Positions 35,968 through 46,647 of a stretch of 64,000 nt of DNA are shown here, in pieces. The notes beneath the pieces were generated by a model. That model saw only the letters and a list, made by a program, of their open reading frames with translations, did not search any database and had not been told where the DNA came from. The DNA comes from Comamonas koreensis (GTDB lineage Bacteria > Pseudomonadota > Gammaproteobacteria > Burkholderiales > Burkholderiaceae_C). The translations under genes and the position numbers were made by a program. Within the stretch, counting starts at the first letter, position 1. Each line of letters starts with the position of its first letter. The stretch covers positions 337,231-401,230 of the forward strand of contig NZ_JAJNCT010000005.1 of assembly GCF_021026195.1 (NCBI RefSeq). Reading direction: 5' to 3'.

Positions 35968-37920
35968 TTACTGGCTGCCCCAGACGTAGTAGGCCACGCC
36001 CTCGAACCTGAACTGAGGATAAGTCCGCTCCACAAAATCACGCTCTGCGCTATTGGTGGTGTAGAAGTGCGCTCCGGTGAGGGTATTGTTGAAACGGTAC
36101 ATGGGCACCGATCCCTCTCCCGCAGCCTGGCGCGCATACCAGGCATCCCCTTCTGCATTGAACTGCGGATAGTTCGCGATCACAAACGCCCGCTCGTCGG
36201 CGTTGATGGTATAGAAGTGCGAGCCCGAGAGGGTGTTGTAGAAGCGGTAGACCGCCTGTGGCGCTGCAGCCGTCTGCGTGGACGCATAGAAGCCAATATT
36301 TTCATACTGGAAGCTCGGGGCACCTTGGATCAAGGCGTCACGCTCCTGCGCGTTGGCAGTGAAGAAGTGCGTGCCATTTTGCGTGTTGTAGAAGCGGTAA
36401 ACCGGAATGCGGCCCGATGCGGGAGGGGTGGTCGCGCCAGCTCCTGCATCCACCAACCACTTGCGCAATGCGGGCATCACGCTGTTCAGACTGGGGTAGA
36501 AGCTGTAGGCACCGGCACCATTGGCACGGCAGCTGGCCTCCGAGGCCCCGGTCAAGACACCGGTCACGGCGCCGTTGTTGAACAGCGGCGAGCCGCTGCT
36601 GCCCTGCTGGGTCAGGCCCATGGACCAGGGCACATAGTAGTAGTTGCCAGAATTGGGCGCAGAGGTGCAGAACACACTTTTGCCATCGAGGTGGCAGTCA
36701 AAGCGCGACGACATCACACCCATGCTGATTTTCTGCAAGCCGCCATCGGGGTGGTGCACACCGACCACGGGCGTGTTGTTCGGCACGATGCTGCTGTCCC
36801 AGCCCAGGAACACGGCGCCAGCCGGCGGTGTGTCATGGAGCTTGAGCAGGGTGACATCCGGGTTGGCGCTGCTGTAGAGCAGCTGGGCCCCATTGCGCAG
36901 GTTCACACTGCTTGGGGAGAGGCTGTTGCTGGAGCAGCGGGTGGAGGTATAGAACCAGTCAGTCTCCAGCGCCGAGGCCAGGGTCTGGGTGGACATGCAG
37001 TGCGCGGCTGTCAGGAAATATGGCGTTCTCGAGCTCTGGGCGTCATTGAGCAGGCTGCCGGTGCACAGGCCGTAGTAGTAGCTGCCATCGGCCAGGCGCT
37101 CGGTCACATAGGCCATGCGGGCCACGCCCTTGCGCTCCAGCTGCAGCTGGGGATAGCAGTTCACATCCAGGTGGCAATCTACCGGATTGCCCAGTGGCAG
37201 GGACTTGGCATCCTCTTGAGTCGCATCCGTCTCCTCCGTGCCCAGCGGCAGCGACAGGTTCTCGTAGATGTGCATGATCTGCGGCAGCGAGACCTTGAGC
37301 TGCTCCGGCTTGGTGCCTGGGGGCAGTTCGATCTCTAGAGTCACCTGCTCGCCCGAGCTGCTCGGCGTCCACCAGGTGCGGCCCGCTTCACTTTTATCGC
37401 CGGCATCCAGGTTGGCCTGCAGGATTTGCATGACGCGCTGGCCGGAAATCTCGAACACCGCAGCAGGCTGGTGGTCGGTATAGAGGCGCAGCATGGCGCT
37501 GCCAGGCATCTGGTCCACCACCAGGCCCAAACGCATGCCCTGGGCGCCGCCTGAGCGCACACTCAAGGCCGCCACGGCGCCGCCGTTGGCCGATGTGACC
37601 CATTGCAGCAGTTGCGCTGTTTGCGCGGTGGACTGGGCTTGCTGCACGGCGCGCGATGCACCAATGATCTGCACAGGCAGTTCGGGGCTGGACTTCAGGC
37701 CCGCCCATTCACCCAGATCAATGGCGAGAGGCTGGATGGCGAGACCGGCTTCCATGCTCTTGGTGCGCACAAACTCCTGCGGCACGCCCGCTGGCTGCTC
37801 CAGCGCCGGCACCTTGAAGACCTGATCCGTCTGGCTCGGCAAACCTGCCGCAGCAACCAAGCCCGCCATCGCGCCCCAGCTGACCAGACTGGCCACCCCC
37901 ATTTTTGCCATCCACCCCAT
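35968..37920 (-). CDS. Secreted trypsin-like serine protease with three C-terminal DUF5648-type repeats
   Basis: A 650-residue exported protein. Residues 1-25 are a signal peptide. Residues about 60-235 form a domain without clear relatives. The protease domain (about 245-500) has the triad His307 (LTAAHC), Asp355 (NPDVTLLKL) and Ser442 (GSSGSP), with several cysteines (CHLDVNC, YYGLC, CSSN, FDCH, FCTS) likely in disulfides; it resembles lysyl-endopeptidase-like trypsins. The C-terminus has three repeats of about 45 residues beginning PVYRFYNTQNGTHFFT, AVYRFYNTLSGSHFYT and PMYRFNNTLTGAHFYT, the DUF5648 pattern often found on secreted bacterial proteins. Probable secreted or surface protease; target unknown. 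Confidence 0.88.
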   Translation of the reverse strand: MGWMAKMGVASLVSWGAMAGLVAAAGLPSQTDQVFKVPALEQPAGVPQEFVRTKSMEAGLAIQPLAIDLGEWAGLKSSPELPVQIIGASRAVQQAQSTAQTAQLLQWVTSANGGAVAALSVRSGGAQGMRLGLVVDQMPGSAMLRLYTDHQPAAVFEISGQRVMQILQANLDAGDKSEAGRTWWTPSSSGEQVTLEIELPPGTKPEQLKVSLPQIMHIYENLSLPLGTEETDATQEDAKSLPLGNPVDCHLDVNCYPQLQLERKGVARMAYVTERLADGSYYYGLCTGSLLNDAQSSRTPYFLTAAHCMSTQTLASALETDWFYTSTRCSSNSLSPSSVNLRNGAQLLYSSANPDVTLLKLHDTPPAGAVFLGWDSSIVPNNTPVVGVHHPDGGLQKISMGVMSSRFDCHLDGKSVFCTSAPNSGNYYYVPWSMGLTQQGSSGSPLFNNGAVTGVLTGASEASCRANGAGAYSFYPSLNSVMPALRKWLVDAGAGATTPPASGRIPVYRFYNTQNGTHFFTANAQERDALIQGAPSFQYENIGFYASTQTAAAPQAVYRFYNTLSGSHFYTINADERAFVIANYPQFNAEGDAWYARQAAGEGSVPMYRFNNTLTGAHFYTTNSAERDFVERTYPQFRFEGVAYYVWGSQ

Positions 37921-38038
37921 GCCGGTACCCCTTCAGTGCTATCGATACAAAACCAAGCATTCTAAGATTTATTTTAGAAATCGCTAATGGCGTTTCTGTG
38001 TCAATAGTTGCGGTCAGCGCGTCTGTGGACAACAAGCA

Positions 38039-38371
38039 TCAATGCCCTGCTGACTTCGAGAACAGATTGATCACCAGCACCCCGGCAATGATCAAGCCCA
38101 TGCCCGCCATCGCCCCGGCATCGAGCTTTTGCCCATGCAATGCCCAGGCGATCAGCGAGATCGCCACAATCCCCACGCCCGACCAGATCGCATAGGCAAT
38201 GCCGGTGGGCACGGTCTTCAAGGTCTGCGCCAGCAGGTAGAACGACAGCACATAGCCAATGCCGCAAATCAGGCTGGGCACCAGGCGGGTAAAGCCCTCG
38301 GAGGACTTCATCGCGGTGGTGGCCATCACTTCCAGCGCAATGGCGCCGCCGAGGTAGACATAGGCATTCAT
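38039..38371 (-). CDS. Small multidrug resistance (SMR) family efflux protein
   Basis: A 110-residue four-helix membrane protein of the EmrE/QacE family. With ATG at 38371 the essential proton- and drug-binding glutamate is Glu14 (GAIALEVMAT), as in EmrE, and AYAIWSGVGIV carries the conserved Trp. It works as a dimer exchanging cationic drugs for protons. I looked for a guanidine riboswitch upstream and did not see one, so the classical drug-exporter subgroup (rather than the guanidine Gdx subgroup) is favoured. Confidence 0.92.
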   Translation of the reverse strand: MNAYVYLGGAIALEVMATTAMKSSEGFTRLVPSLICGIGYVLSFYLLAQTLKTVPTGIAYAIWSGVGIVAISLIAWALHGQKLDAGAMAGMGLIIAGVLVINLFSKSAGH

Positions 38372-38435
38372 CACAATTCCTTTTTGTTGGGCAACGGTGC
38401 CTTAAAGGCAGACAAGCCAGCTACCCTGTAAAAAT

Positions 38436-38467
38436 AACAAAGGCCCCGGCTTGGCGCCAGGGCCTCA
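38436..38467 (-). terminator. Terminator of ppc
   Basis: Leftwards: AGGCCCTGGCGCC paired with GGGGCCT and followed by TTTGTTATTTTT, 56 bases beyond the ppc stop. Confidence 0.8.
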
Positions 38468-38522
38468 TCGCTGGGGCAGGTCCTTGCCCATGGCAGGGAG
38501 CCCAGTCCGCATGCAGATCACC

Positions 38523-41408
38523 TCAACCGGTATTGCGCAGCGCAGCAGCAATGCCGTTGATGGAGATATGGATACCGGTCTTCACCCGTTCATTGTCCTC
38601 GCCATTGCGCCAGCGGCGGATCAGCTCCACCTGCAGATGGTGCAAAGGATCGATGTAGGGAAAGCGGTGGCGGATGGAGCGCTCCAGCGCCGGATTGTTG
38701 GCCAGGCGGTTGGCCTCGCCGGTGATCAGGGCCAGCGCCTCGGCAGTGCTCTTCCATTCGGCCTCGATGGCCTGGAAAACGCGCTTGCGCAAGCGCGTGT
38801 CTGCCACCAGCTCGCTGTAGCGCAGCGCCAGCGCCATATCGCTCTTGGCCAGCACCATGTCCATATTGGACAGCAGGGTGCGGAAAAACGGCCACTGGCG
38901 GTACATCTTCTGCAGCAAGGCCCACTGCAGCTTGGCGGTCTTGCCCTCCTGGCTGACAAAGGCCTGCACGGCCGAGCCAAAGCCATACCAGCCCGGCAAG
39001 GTCAGGCGGCACTGGCCCCAGCTGAAGCCCCAGGGGATGGCGCGCAAATCCTCGATGCGCTGGCTGGCCTTGCGCGATGCGGGGCGCGAGCCGATATTGA
39101 GCTCGGCAATCTCGCGGATCGGCGTGGAGCTGAAGAAATAGCTCTCAAAGCCCTTGGTGCCGTAGACCAGATCGCGGTAGGCGGCCATGCTGGCGGCCGA
39201 CAGGTCAGCGGCGGCATCCAGAAACGCCTGGCTCGCGGGCTTGGTGGGCTGCAGCAAGGTGGCTTCCAAGGTGGCGGCAACCAGAGTCTCCAGGTTGCGC
39301 CGGCCGATCTCGGGGTTGGCGTACTTGGAGGCAATCACCTCGCCCTGCTCGGTCAGGCGGATTTGACCACGCACGGTGCCCGGCGGCTGGGCCAGGATCG
39401 CCTGGTAGCTGGGGCCGCCGCCACGCCCCACGGTACCGCCCCGGCCATGGAACAGACGCAACTGCACGGGGTTGGGTTGGCTCAGTTCATCAAACAGCGC
39501 CACCAGCGCCAGCTCAGCCTGGTACAGCTCCCAGTTGCTGGTGAAGATGCCACCATCCTTGTTGCTGTCGCTGTAGCCCAGCATGATGTCCTGCTCGGCG
39601 CCGCTGCGCTGGATCAGCGCGGCGATATGGGGCAGTGCATAGTACTCGCGCATGATGGTGGCCGCATGGCGCAGGTCGTCGATGGTCTCGAACAGCGGGC
39701 TCACGATCAGGGTTGCGCGCGATTGGCCATCGTTGATGCGGCCGCTCAGCAGGCCCACTTCCTTTTGCAGCAGCAGCACTTCCAGCAGGTCACTGACCGA
39801 TTCGGTGTGGCTGATGATGTAGTGGCGGATGGCATCCTGGCCGTAGAGCTGCACCGACAGGCGCGCCCGCTCGAAAATCGCCATCTCGCTCTGGCAGCGC
39901 TCGCTGTAGCTGGCACCCACCACGCGCAACGGGCGGGCATCGCTCAGCAACTGCAGCAGCAGCTCGCGCTTGGCGGCCTCGTTCAGCTGGCTGTAGTCGG
40001 CCTGCAGGCCCGCAGTGGCTAGCAGTTCGGCGATCACCGCCTCGTGCTGGTCCGAGCTTTGGCGCAGGTCAACCGTGGCCAGGTGAAAGCCAAACACCTG
40101 CACCGCACGGATCAGCGGCGACAGGCGCTGCTCGGCCAGCGCGCGGCCATGGTGGTCGCGCAGGGAGTCTTCGATGACGCGCAGGTCGGCCAGAAACTCC
40201 TCGCTCGTCGCGTAGGGGTTTTGCGGCGCCACCGCATGGCGGGCGGCTTCACCACCGCTGAGGTTCTTCAAGGTCGCGGCCAGGCGCGCATAAACGCCAA
40301 TCAGCGCGCGGCGGTAGGGCTCGTCCTCGCGGTGCTGGCTGGTATCGGGTGAGCGCGCGGCCAGCGCCTGCAAGGCAGCGGTATTGCCAGCCAGGCGCTG
40401 GGACATGGACAGCTCACCGCCCAGATAGTGCACCTCGGTCAGGTAGTGGCGCAGCACCAGGTCGGACTGGCGGCGCAAGGCTTCCTGCAGGCTCTTGGCG
40501 GTGACATTGGGGTTGCCATCGCGGTCACCACCAATCCACTGGCCCATGCGCAAGAAGGTGGCCAGGTCGCGCTCGCCCAGCTCGCGCTCCAGCGCGGCGT
40601 AGAGCTTGGGAATCTCGGTCAGGAAGGTGGCCTGGTAGTAGCTCAGCGCATTGTCGATCTCGTCCTCGACCGTCAGCTTGGAGTAGCGCAGCAGCCGCGT
40701 CTGCCACAGCTGGGTGACCTGGGCGCTCAGCTGCAGCTCGTTGTCCGCCAGCTGGCGCGGGGTCAGGGTGTCCTTGCTGCTGTTGAACAGCTGGGCGCGC
40801 TGGGCGATATCGTCGCGCGCCACCAGCAAGGCGGCAATCGCACGCTCGGCATCCAGAATGCTCTTGCGCTGCACCTCGGTCGGGTGGGCAGTGAGCACCG
40901 GCGAGATCAGGCTGTGCGCCAGGGTCTGCGACACCGCCTTGACGGGGATGCCAGCCCAGCGCAGGCGCGCCAGGGCCACCTCGATGCTGCCCTCTTGCGT
41001 GTTGCCAGCGCGCTCATGGATCTCGCGGCGGCGGATATGGTGGCGGTCTTCGGCCAGGTTGGCCAGGTGCGAGAAATAGGTGAAGGCGCGGATCACGCTG
41101 ACCGTCTGGTCGCCCGACAGGCCCTTGAGCAAGGACTTGAGCGATTTCTCTGCGTCCTGGTCGTCATTGCGGCGGTAGGCGACCGACAGCTGGCGCACCT
41201 GCTCGATCAGGTCAAAGGCGGCCTGGCCTTCCTGCTCGCGAATCACATCGCCCAGAATCCGGCCCAGAAGCCGGATGTCATCCATCAAGGGCTGGTCCTT
41301 GTCCGCACGGCGCGTCACGGCCTGGGTGGCGGCAGCGCTGCTCGCCTTGGTTTTGCGCGCCGGGGGCTTGGCGACTGCAGAAGTGTCTTTTTTGCTGGCA
41401 GTGGTCAT
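38523..41408 (-). CDS. ppc: Phosphoenolpyruvate carboxylase
   Basis: A 961-residue cytosolic enzyme that carboxylates phosphoenolpyruvate to oxaloacetate to refill the TCA cycle. Key regions are [12 protein letters not shown] (catalytic His), [11 protein letters not shown], the YSDSNKDGG segment, the Gly-rich [14 protein letters not shown] loop and the RNTG C-terminus. ATG at 41408 (MTTASKKD) is chosen; an open frame reaches 41480 but lies in the promoter region shared with divergent hemC. N-terminal 60 residues are a low-complexity Ala/Lys extension. Confidence 0.96.
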   Translation of the reverse strand: MTTASKKDTSAVAKPPARKTKASSAAATQAVTRRADKDQPLMDDIRLLGRILGDVIREQEGQAAFDLIEQVRQLSVAYRRNDDQDAEKSLKSLLKGLSGDQTVSVIRAFTYFSHLANLAEDRHHIRRREIHERAGNTQEGSIEVALARLRWAGIPVKAVSQTLAHSLISPVLTAHPTEVQRKSILDAERAIAALLVARDDIAQRAQLFNSSKDTLTPRQLADNELQLSAQVTQLWQTRLLRYSKLTVEDEIDNALSYYQATFLTEIPKLYAALERELGERDLATFLRMGQWIGGDRDGNPNVTAKSLQEALRRQSDLVLRHYLTEVHYLGGELSMSQRLAGNTAALQALAARSPDTSQHREDEPYRRALIGVYARLAATLKNLSGGEAARHAVAPQNPYATSEEFLADLRVIEDSLRDHHGRALAEQRLSPLIRAVQVFGFHLATVDLRQSSDQHEAVIAELLATAGLQADYSQLNEAAKRELLLQLLSDARPLRVVGASYSERCQSEMAIFERARLSVQLYGQDAIRHYIISHTESVSDLLEVLLLQKEVGLLSGRINDGQSRATLIVSPLFETIDDLRHAATIMREYYALPHIAALIQRSGAEQDIMLGYSDSNKDGGIFTSNWELYQAELALVALFDELSQPNPVQLRLFHGRGGTVGRGGGPSYQAILAQPPGTVRGQIRLTEQGEVIASKYANPEIGRRNLETLVAATLEATLLQPTKPASQAFLDAAADLSAASMAAYRDLVYGTKGFESYFFSSTPIREIAELNIGSRPASRKASQRIEDLRAIPWGFSWGQCRLTLPGWYGFGSAVQAFVSQEGKTAKLQWALLQKMYRQWPFFRTLLSNMDMVLAKSDMALALRYSELVADTRLRKRVFQAIEAEWKSTAEALALITGEANRLANNPALERSIRHRFPYIDPLHHLQVELIRRWRNGEDNERVKTGIHISINGIAAALRNTG

Positions 41409-41579
41409 GGGCGAAGAAGCAAAGGTGCTGAAAGATCCACGCCGCCCAAAGTCGCACTGCGCCAAAGAGCGGCGCTGCACATGCTAGCATCAGCCGCCTG
41501 TTGTGAACCGCTTGTTGACCACGTAAGGTGTCCGGCCGCCGATAAAGAGGAGACCGGGCCTGGCGTGGCGCCCCATCCC

Positions 41580-42500
41580 ATGAGCTCCTTGTCCCTGACC
41601 ATCGCCACGCGCGAAAGCCAGCTTGCCCTGTGGCAGGCTGAACATGTGCAACATATCCTGCAGCGCCTGGGCCACCAGGTGAGCCTGCTGGGAATGACCA
41701 CCTTGGGCGACCAGATTCTGGACCGCACCCTGTCCAAGGTGGGCGGCAAGGGCCTGTTCGTCAAAGAGCTGGAAACCGCGCTGGAAACCGGCCGTGCCGA
41801 CCTGGCTGTACATTCGCTCAAGGATGTGCCGATGGAGCTGCCACCGGGTTTTGCGCTGGCGGCCGTGTTCGAACGCGAAGACCCGCGCGATGCCTGGGTC
41901 TCCAACCACTACGCCAGCCTGCAGGATCTGCCCCAGGGCGCCGTGGTCGGCACTTCCAGCCTGCGCCGCCAGGTGCTTCTGCGTGCCTTGCGGCCCGACC
42001 TCGATATCCAACCGCTGCGCGGCAATGTCAACACCCGCTTGCGCAAGCTGGACGAAGGCCAGTACGACGGCATCGTGCTGGCCGCTGCGGGCCTCAAGCG
42101 CCTGGCGCTGGATGCACGCATCCGCCATGCCTTCGACACCGACACCATGCTGCCCGCTGCCGGCCAGGGCGCACTGGGCATTGAAGTGCGCAGCGACCGC
42201 CAGGACCTGCTGGACCTGTTTGCCGGCCTGGCCGATCAGCGCACCTGGCAGACGGTGACGGCCGAGCGGGCCGTCAGCCGCTGCATGGGCGGCAGCTGCT
42301 CCATGCCGCTGGCAACCCATGGCGAATGGAAGGACGGCCAGCTCTGGCTGCGCGCCGCCTGGGGCGACGAAGCCAATCCCAACGCCCCCCTGGTATCTGC
42401 TCAGGCCAGCGCGGCCGTCACCGACCTGGCCAGCGGCGATGCGCTGGGCCAGCAGGTGGCAGCGCTGCTGCAGCAAGCGGGCGCCCAGGTACGCCGCTGA
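41580..42500 (+). CDS. hemC: Hydroxymethylbilane synthase (porphobilinogen deaminase)
   Basis: Polymerises four porphobilinogens to hydroxymethylbilane in haem synthesis. The 306-residue protein shows [12 protein letters not shown], the conserved Asp in [11 protein letters not shown], and GGSCSMPLA with the Cys that holds the dipyrromethane cofactor. ATG at 41580 is used; an in-frame GTG at 41565 is better spaced from AAAGAGGAG (41544-41552) and may be the true start. First of four haem genes in one operon. Confidence 0.96.
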   Translation: MSSLSLTIATRESQLALWQAEHVQHILQRLGHQVSLLGMTTLGDQILDRTLSKVGGKGLFVKELETALETGRADLAVHSLKDVPMELPPGFALAAVFEREDPRDAWVSNHYASLQDLPQGAVVGTSSLRRQVLLRALRPDLDIQPLRGNVNTRLRKLDEGQYDGIVLAAAGLKRLALDARIRHAFDTDTMLPAAGQGALGIEVRSDRQDLLDLFAGLADQRTWQTVTAERAVSRCMGGSCSMPLATHGEWKDGQLWLRAAWGDEANPNAPLVSAQASAAVTDLASGDALGQQVAALLQQAGAQVRR

Positions 42501-42519
42501 TCTGCCCGCCAGCACTGCC

Positions 42520-43356
42520 ATGGCCCAGCCTCCGCACCGCATCATCATCACCCGCCCCCAGCCCGAAGCGGACGACTGGGTGGCCCAGTTGCGCCAGCGG
42601 GGCCTGCGGGCCGATGCCCTGCCGCTGATCGAGATCGCCGCTGCCGACAGCCCCGCTCATCAAGCAGCCAGCATGCAGGCGCGCCAGCACTGGCAGCGCT
42701 ATGGTGCGCTGATGCTGGTCAGCACCAATGCGGCACGCTTTTTTCTGGACCCGGCTCTGGTGCAGGCGTTGGCCCAGCAAGCACGCGAGGCGCCCCACAC
42801 CCGGCTGTGGTGCCCCGGCCCCGGCACCGCGCGGGCTGCCCAGGCACTGGGTGTGCCCAGCGATTTGATCGACCAGCCCGCCACCGATGCACCGCAGTTC
42901 GACTCTGAATCGCTGTGGACCGAGGTCGGCCCGCAGGCCGCCGCCATGGCAGCATCGGGCCAGCGCGTGCTGGTGGTGCGCGGCGCCAGTGCCGGCAGTG
43001 CGATTGACCAGCTGGTGACCGGCTCGGGCCGCGAATGGCTGGCCCGCCAGTTGCAAGCGGCCGGTGTGGGCGTGGATTTTGTCGGTGTGTACGAGCGCCG
43101 CGCGCCCGCCTGGACGCCAGCGCAACTGGCATTGGCAGAGCAAGCGCTGGCGGATGGCAGCATCTGGCTGTTCAGCAGCTCCGAGGCGGTGATGCATTTA
43201 AGCAACACATTCAGTGCCAGCGCATTGGCGCCTGCCCGGGCGCTCAGCACCCATGCACGCATCGCCCAGGCGACCCGCGCGGCAGGATTTGTCCACATTC
43301 TGCAGTGCCGGCCTGCCCTGGAAGACGTGGTGGCGTCGTTAGAATCTGCGCTATGA
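42520..43356 (+). CDS. hemD: Uroporphyrinogen-III synthase
   Basis: Cyclises hydroxymethylbilane with inversion of ring D. The 278-residue sequence is typically divergent but shows the family frame: IIITRPQPEADDWVAQL at the start, VSTNAARFF, GPGTARAAQALG and a late LFSSSEAVMHL. It begins 19 bases after hemC and overlaps hemX by four bases (ATGA). Confidence 0.92.
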   Translation: MAQPPHRIIITRPQPEADDWVAQLRQRGLRADALPLIEIAAADSPAHQAASMQARQHWQRYGALMLVSTNAARFFLDPALVQALAQQAREAPHTRLWCPGPGTARAAQALGVPSDLIDQPATDAPQFDSESLWTEVGPQAAAMAASGQRVLVVRGASAGSAIDQLVTGSGREWLARQLQAAGVGVDFVGVYERRAPAWTPAQLALAEQALADGSIWLFSSSEAVMHLSNTFSASALAPARALSTHARIAQATRAAGFVHILQCRPALEDVVASLESAL

Positions 43357-44492
43357 CGCTGCCAGAGCAAGCACCGAACCCCACGCCCCCACACCCGGCC
43401 ACCGCTTCCAGCCAGGTCCACCCTGCCGGCAGCCGCATGCCGCAAGCCTGGGTCTGGACGTCCGTGACCTTGGGCATTGCCGCCACCATCGCGATCATCA
43501 GCGCAGCCATGCTATGGCAGCGCCTCAACAACATCCAGCAGCAGCTGGCCCTTCAAAGCGCTGACTCGCGCAGCCAGGCAGTAGAGGCCCGAACCCTGGC
43601 CCGCCAGGCCGAAGATGTATCGCGCGACACGGCCTCGCGCATGTCGGTGATGGAAGCACGCGTCGGCGAAGTAGCCCTGCAGCGCGGCCAGCTGGAAGAG
43701 CTGGTACAAAGCCTGTCGCGCAACCGCGATGACACCATGGTCGGTGACATCGAAAGCGCCGTGCGCTTTGCGATGCAGCAAAGCCAGTTGAGCGGCAGCC
43801 CCGACCCGCTCGTCAGCGCCCTCAAGATTGCACAGCAGCGCGTGACCGTGTCGGCCCAGCCGCGCCTGGCCCCGCTGCAACGCGCCATTGCCCGTGATCT
43901 GGACCGCATTTCCGCCAGCAAATCGCTGGACACCGCCGGCCTGCTGGCCCGCATGGATGACCTGCTGCGCCAGATCGATGATCTGCCGCTGCAAAACGAC
44001 GTGCTCGACAAAAACGCCCGCCGCACGGCGCCCGCCCGCAACCGGGGCAACGCATCGGCTGCACCTTCAGGCGCAGCAGCCAGTGCGAATGCCGCTGCAG
44101 ACGACAGTGCAACCCCGAGCTGGTGGCTGTCTGCGCTGAGCACCGCCTGGGGCGTGGTACACGAAGAAGCCCGCAGCCTGGTGCGCGTGCGCCGCATCGA
44201 CTACCCCGATGCGGTACTGCTCTCGCCCACGCAGGCGTTTTTTGTGCGTGAGAACCTCAAGCTGCGCATCCTGAACGCACGCATGGCCTTGCTGGGCCGC
44301 CAAATGAACGCCTCGCGCAATGACCTGGCTGCTGCGGCCGATGCCGTGCACAAGTATTTCGATATCTCCTCGCGCCGTGGCCAGCAAGCCGCGCAGCAGC
44401 TTAACCAACTGCAGCAGGCCATGCAGGATGTGGAAGTGCCACGCGCCAATGACACGCTGGCCGCACTGGCCACTGCGGCCGCAGGACGCTAA
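43353..44492 (+). CDS. hemX: HemX-like membrane protein
   Basis: A 379-residue protein with one membrane helix (about residues 33-54) and a long helical periplasmic part including a coiled-coil segment (about 55-130). Some databases label HemX as uroporphyrinogen-III methyltransferase, but no SAM-binding methyltransferase motif is present here, so that name should not be used. Its gene is fixed between hemD and hemY in betaproteobacteria; function in haem metabolism is unproven. Confidence 0.88.
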   Translation: MTLPEQAPNPTPPHPATASSQVHPAGSRMPQAWVWTSVTLGIAATIAIISAAMLWQRLNNIQQQLALQSADSRSQAVEARTLARQAEDVSRDTASRMSVMEARVGEVALQRGQLEELVQSLSRNRDDTMVGDIESAVRFAMQQSQLSGSPDPLVSALKIAQQRVTVSAQPRLAPLQRAIARDLDRISASKSLDTAGLLARMDDLLRQIDDLPLQNDVLDKNARRTAPARNRGNASAAPSGAAASANAAADDSATPSWWLSALSTAWGVVHEEARSLVRVRRIDYPDAVLLSPTQAFFVRENLKLRILNARMALLGRQMNASRNDLAAAADAVHKYFDISSRRGQQAAQQLNQLQQAMQDVEVPRANDTLAALATAAAGR

Positions 44493-44495
44493 GCC

Positions 44496-45782
44496 ATGAG
44501 AGCCGCACTTTGGTTGATCGGTCTGTTTGCCGTGGCCGTGGCCGCCGCCCTGTTTGCCGGCAGCAACCAGGGCAGCGTCACCCTGCACTGGCCGCCCTAC
44601 CGCATCGATTTCTCGCTGAACATGGTCGTCGTGCTGCTGCTGCTGGCCTTTGTGCTGGTTTACGGCGCACTGCGCGGCGTCAGCGCCATGTTCGAGCTGC
44701 CGCGCCAGGCCAAGCGCTGGCGCATTCAGCAAAAAGAGCGCGCCATGCATGGCGCAGCGCTGGATGCCGTGACCCAGCTGCAGGCCGGCCGCTTTGTGCG
44801 CGCCCGCAAGGCTGCGCTGTCAGCCCTGGCGCAAGAGCAGGCCTTGCAGGACAGTGGCGCCGCCATCCCCAACGGCTTGCCGCTGCGCGTGCTGGGCCAT
44901 GTGCTGGCGGCCGAGAGCTCGCACGCGCTGCAGGACCAGGCCCAGCGCGACCAGCACTGGGAACTGGCGATGCAGGAAGCCACCGCCCCCCAGGCCAAGA
45001 ACCTGCCCGAGCTGGCCGAAGGCACCCAGCTGCGCGCCGCGCAGTGGGCGCTGGATGACCACAATGCCCACAGCGCGATCGAGCAACTGGCACGCCTGCC
45101 CCAGGGCGCCGCACGCCGCACCCTGGCGCTGCGCCTCAAGCTCAAGGCTGCGCGCCAGCTGCGCCAGGCCCTGACCGCGCTGGATACGGCCCGGCTGCTG
45201 GCCAAGCACCGTGCGTTTTCAGCTGCGGCGGCGCAGAGCATCATCAAGGGCCTGGCGACCGAGCTGATCAACGACGCCCATGACCCCGAGCAGCTGATGC
45301 AGGCCTGGCGCAACCTGGATGCAAACGAGCGCAACCTGCCCGAAGTCGGCATCCATGCCGCGCGCCGGCTGCAGCAACTGGGCGGCAACCCGCAGCAGAT
45401 GCGCGAATGGCTGCTGCCCGCTTGGGAGCGCTATACAACGGGCAACAACAGCCTGCCCAGCCTGCAGGCCGAGCGCCTGGTGCGTGTGCTCGAAGACAGC
45501 ATGGGGGCGCTTGATGCCACTTGGCTGGCCCGCATTGAAACCGCCCAGCAGCGCCGTCCCCATGACCCCTACCTGCAGTACTTGGCCGGATGCGCCTGCC
45601 TGCAGCGCCAGCTCTGGGGCAAGGCCCAGCAGTGGTTGCAGCAGGCTGCCCCTTCGCTTCAGGAGGAATCACTGCGGCGCCGTGCCTGGCAGCACCTGGC
45701 CCGGCAGGCGGAATACCGGGGCGATGCCGCTGCGGCCGCCCAGGCCTGGAAGCAGGCCGCGCTGGCTGGCGAGCAAGCCTGA
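44496..45782 (+). CDS. hemY: HemY-like TPR membrane protein
   Basis: A 428-residue protein with two N-terminal membrane helices (about residues 4-20 and 38-58) and a TPR-like helical region over the rest, as in proteobacterial HemY. This is unrelated to the Bacillus protoporphyrinogen oxidase also named HemY. It starts three bases after hemX, closing the hemC-hemD-hemX-hemY operon. A role in late haem synthesis is proposed from gene linkage only. Confidence 0.9.
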   Translation: MRAALWLIGLFAVAVAAALFAGSNQGSVTLHWPPYRIDFSLNMVVVLLLLAFVLVYGALRGVSAMFELPRQAKRWRIQQKERAMHGAALDAVTQLQAGRFVRARKAALSALAQEQALQDSGAAIPNGLPLRVLGHVLAAESSHALQDQAQRDQHWELAMQEATAPQAKNLPELAEGTQLRAAQWALDDHNAHSAIEQLARLPQGAARRTLALRLKLKAARQLRQALTALDTARLLAKHRAFSAAAAQSIIKGLATELINDAHDPEQLMQAWRNLDANERNLPEVGIHAARRLQQLGGNPQQMREWLLPAWERYTTGNNSLPSLQAERLVRVLEDSMGALDATWLARIETAQQRRPHDPYLQYLAGCACLQRQLWGKAQQWLQQAAPSLQEESLRRRAWQHLARQAEYRGDAAAAAQAWKQAALAGEQA

Positions 45783-45911
45783 GGCGCAGGCCCTGGCTGC
45801 GCTGAAGGCGGCCGACATACAAGGCGATACAAAGTCGCGCTCCATCTCTGTTGTTAGCGCGCCCTTGTACAGCGCCAATTTCTGCCTGCTCGGCATATGC
45901 TTATGAGCATT

Positions 45912-45959
45912 GGTTCTGGAACCAGCCAGGCCAGCATCGATCAATTCAATTAATTTGAA
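45912..45959. promoter_or_regulatory. Two palindromes upstream of cytochrome b561-YceI operon
   Basis: GGTTC-TG-GAACC at 45912-45923 and TTCAA-TTAAT-TTGAA at 45945-45959, both perfect, about 95-140 bases before the cytochrome gene. Candidate regulator sites; the factor is unknown. Confidence 0.4.
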
Positions 45960-46052
45960 CCTCGCCATCAATTGGGCTGAACTTCTACCGGTTGATCCGC
46001 TCCTACACTCGCTTCAAACAATTCCGCTGCATTCCTCGCTGCAGCGTTTTTT

Positions 46053-46616
46053 ATGGCTACCACGACCAATAACTCCCGCTATACCGGCACAGCAATCGCG
46101 CTTCACTGGATTCTGGCCCTCGCTTTGATTGGCATATTTGCCTTCGGCCTGTTCATGACCAGCCTGCCTTTCTCCCCCACCAAGCTGAAGTACTTCAACT
46201 GGCACAAATGGGCCGGCATGACGATCCTGATTTTGTCGGCCGTGCGTATCCTGTGGCGCTTCACCCACCGCCCTCCCGCATTGCCCGAAGCCACCGCCCG
46301 CGCGATGCCCGCCTGGCAGCATGTGGCCCACCATGGCGTGCACCACCTGATGTATGCGCTGTTCTTTGCTGTGCCGCTGGTCGGCTGGATCTACAGCTCG
46401 GCAGCAGGATTTCCTATCGTGCTGTTTGGCATGATGCCCCTGCCTGATCTGGTGAGCCCTAGCCCAGCGTTGGCCGAATCCCTCAAGCCCTGGCATGCTT
46501 ACCTGGCCTACGCGCTGGCGGCCTTGGTGGTCATGCATGTGGCAGCCCTGCTCAAGCACCAGCTGATCGACCGCGATGGGCTGCTGTCCCGCATGCTGCC
46601 GGGCCGCGCTTCTTGA
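46053..46616 (+). CDS. Cytochrome b561
   Basis: A 187-residue inner-membrane di-haem b cytochrome with four helices (about residues 14-36, 50-69, 98-120 and 150-172). Haem-ligand histidines lie in ALHWILAL, NWHKWAGM, AHHGVHHLMY and LKPWHAYLAYALAALVVMHV. Such proteins pass electrons from quinol to superoxide or periplasmic acceptors. It heads a group with two YceI genes, matching the E. coli yceJ-yceI pairing. Confidence 0.92.
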   Translation: MATTTNNSRYTGTAIALHWILALALIGIFAFGLFMTSLPFSPTKLKYFNWHKWAGMTILILSAVRILWRFTHRPPALPEATARAMPAWQHVAHHGVHHLMYALFFAVPLVGWIYSSAAGFPIVLFGMMPLPDLVSPSPALAESLKPWHAYLAYALAALVVMHVAALLKHQLIDRDGLLSRMLPGRAS

Positions 46617-46647
46617 ATCATCACATTTTTTTATGGAGTCTGATCTG

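Noticed and set aside
38372..38522. Guanidine riboswitch upstream of the SMR gene
   Set aside because: No match to the guanidine-I, -II or -III conserved segments; the only clear structure is the ppc terminator.
43353..44492. hemX product as uroporphyrinogen-III methyltransferase
   Set aside because: The protein is a membrane-anchored coiled-coil type and has no SAM-binding methyltransferase motifs.
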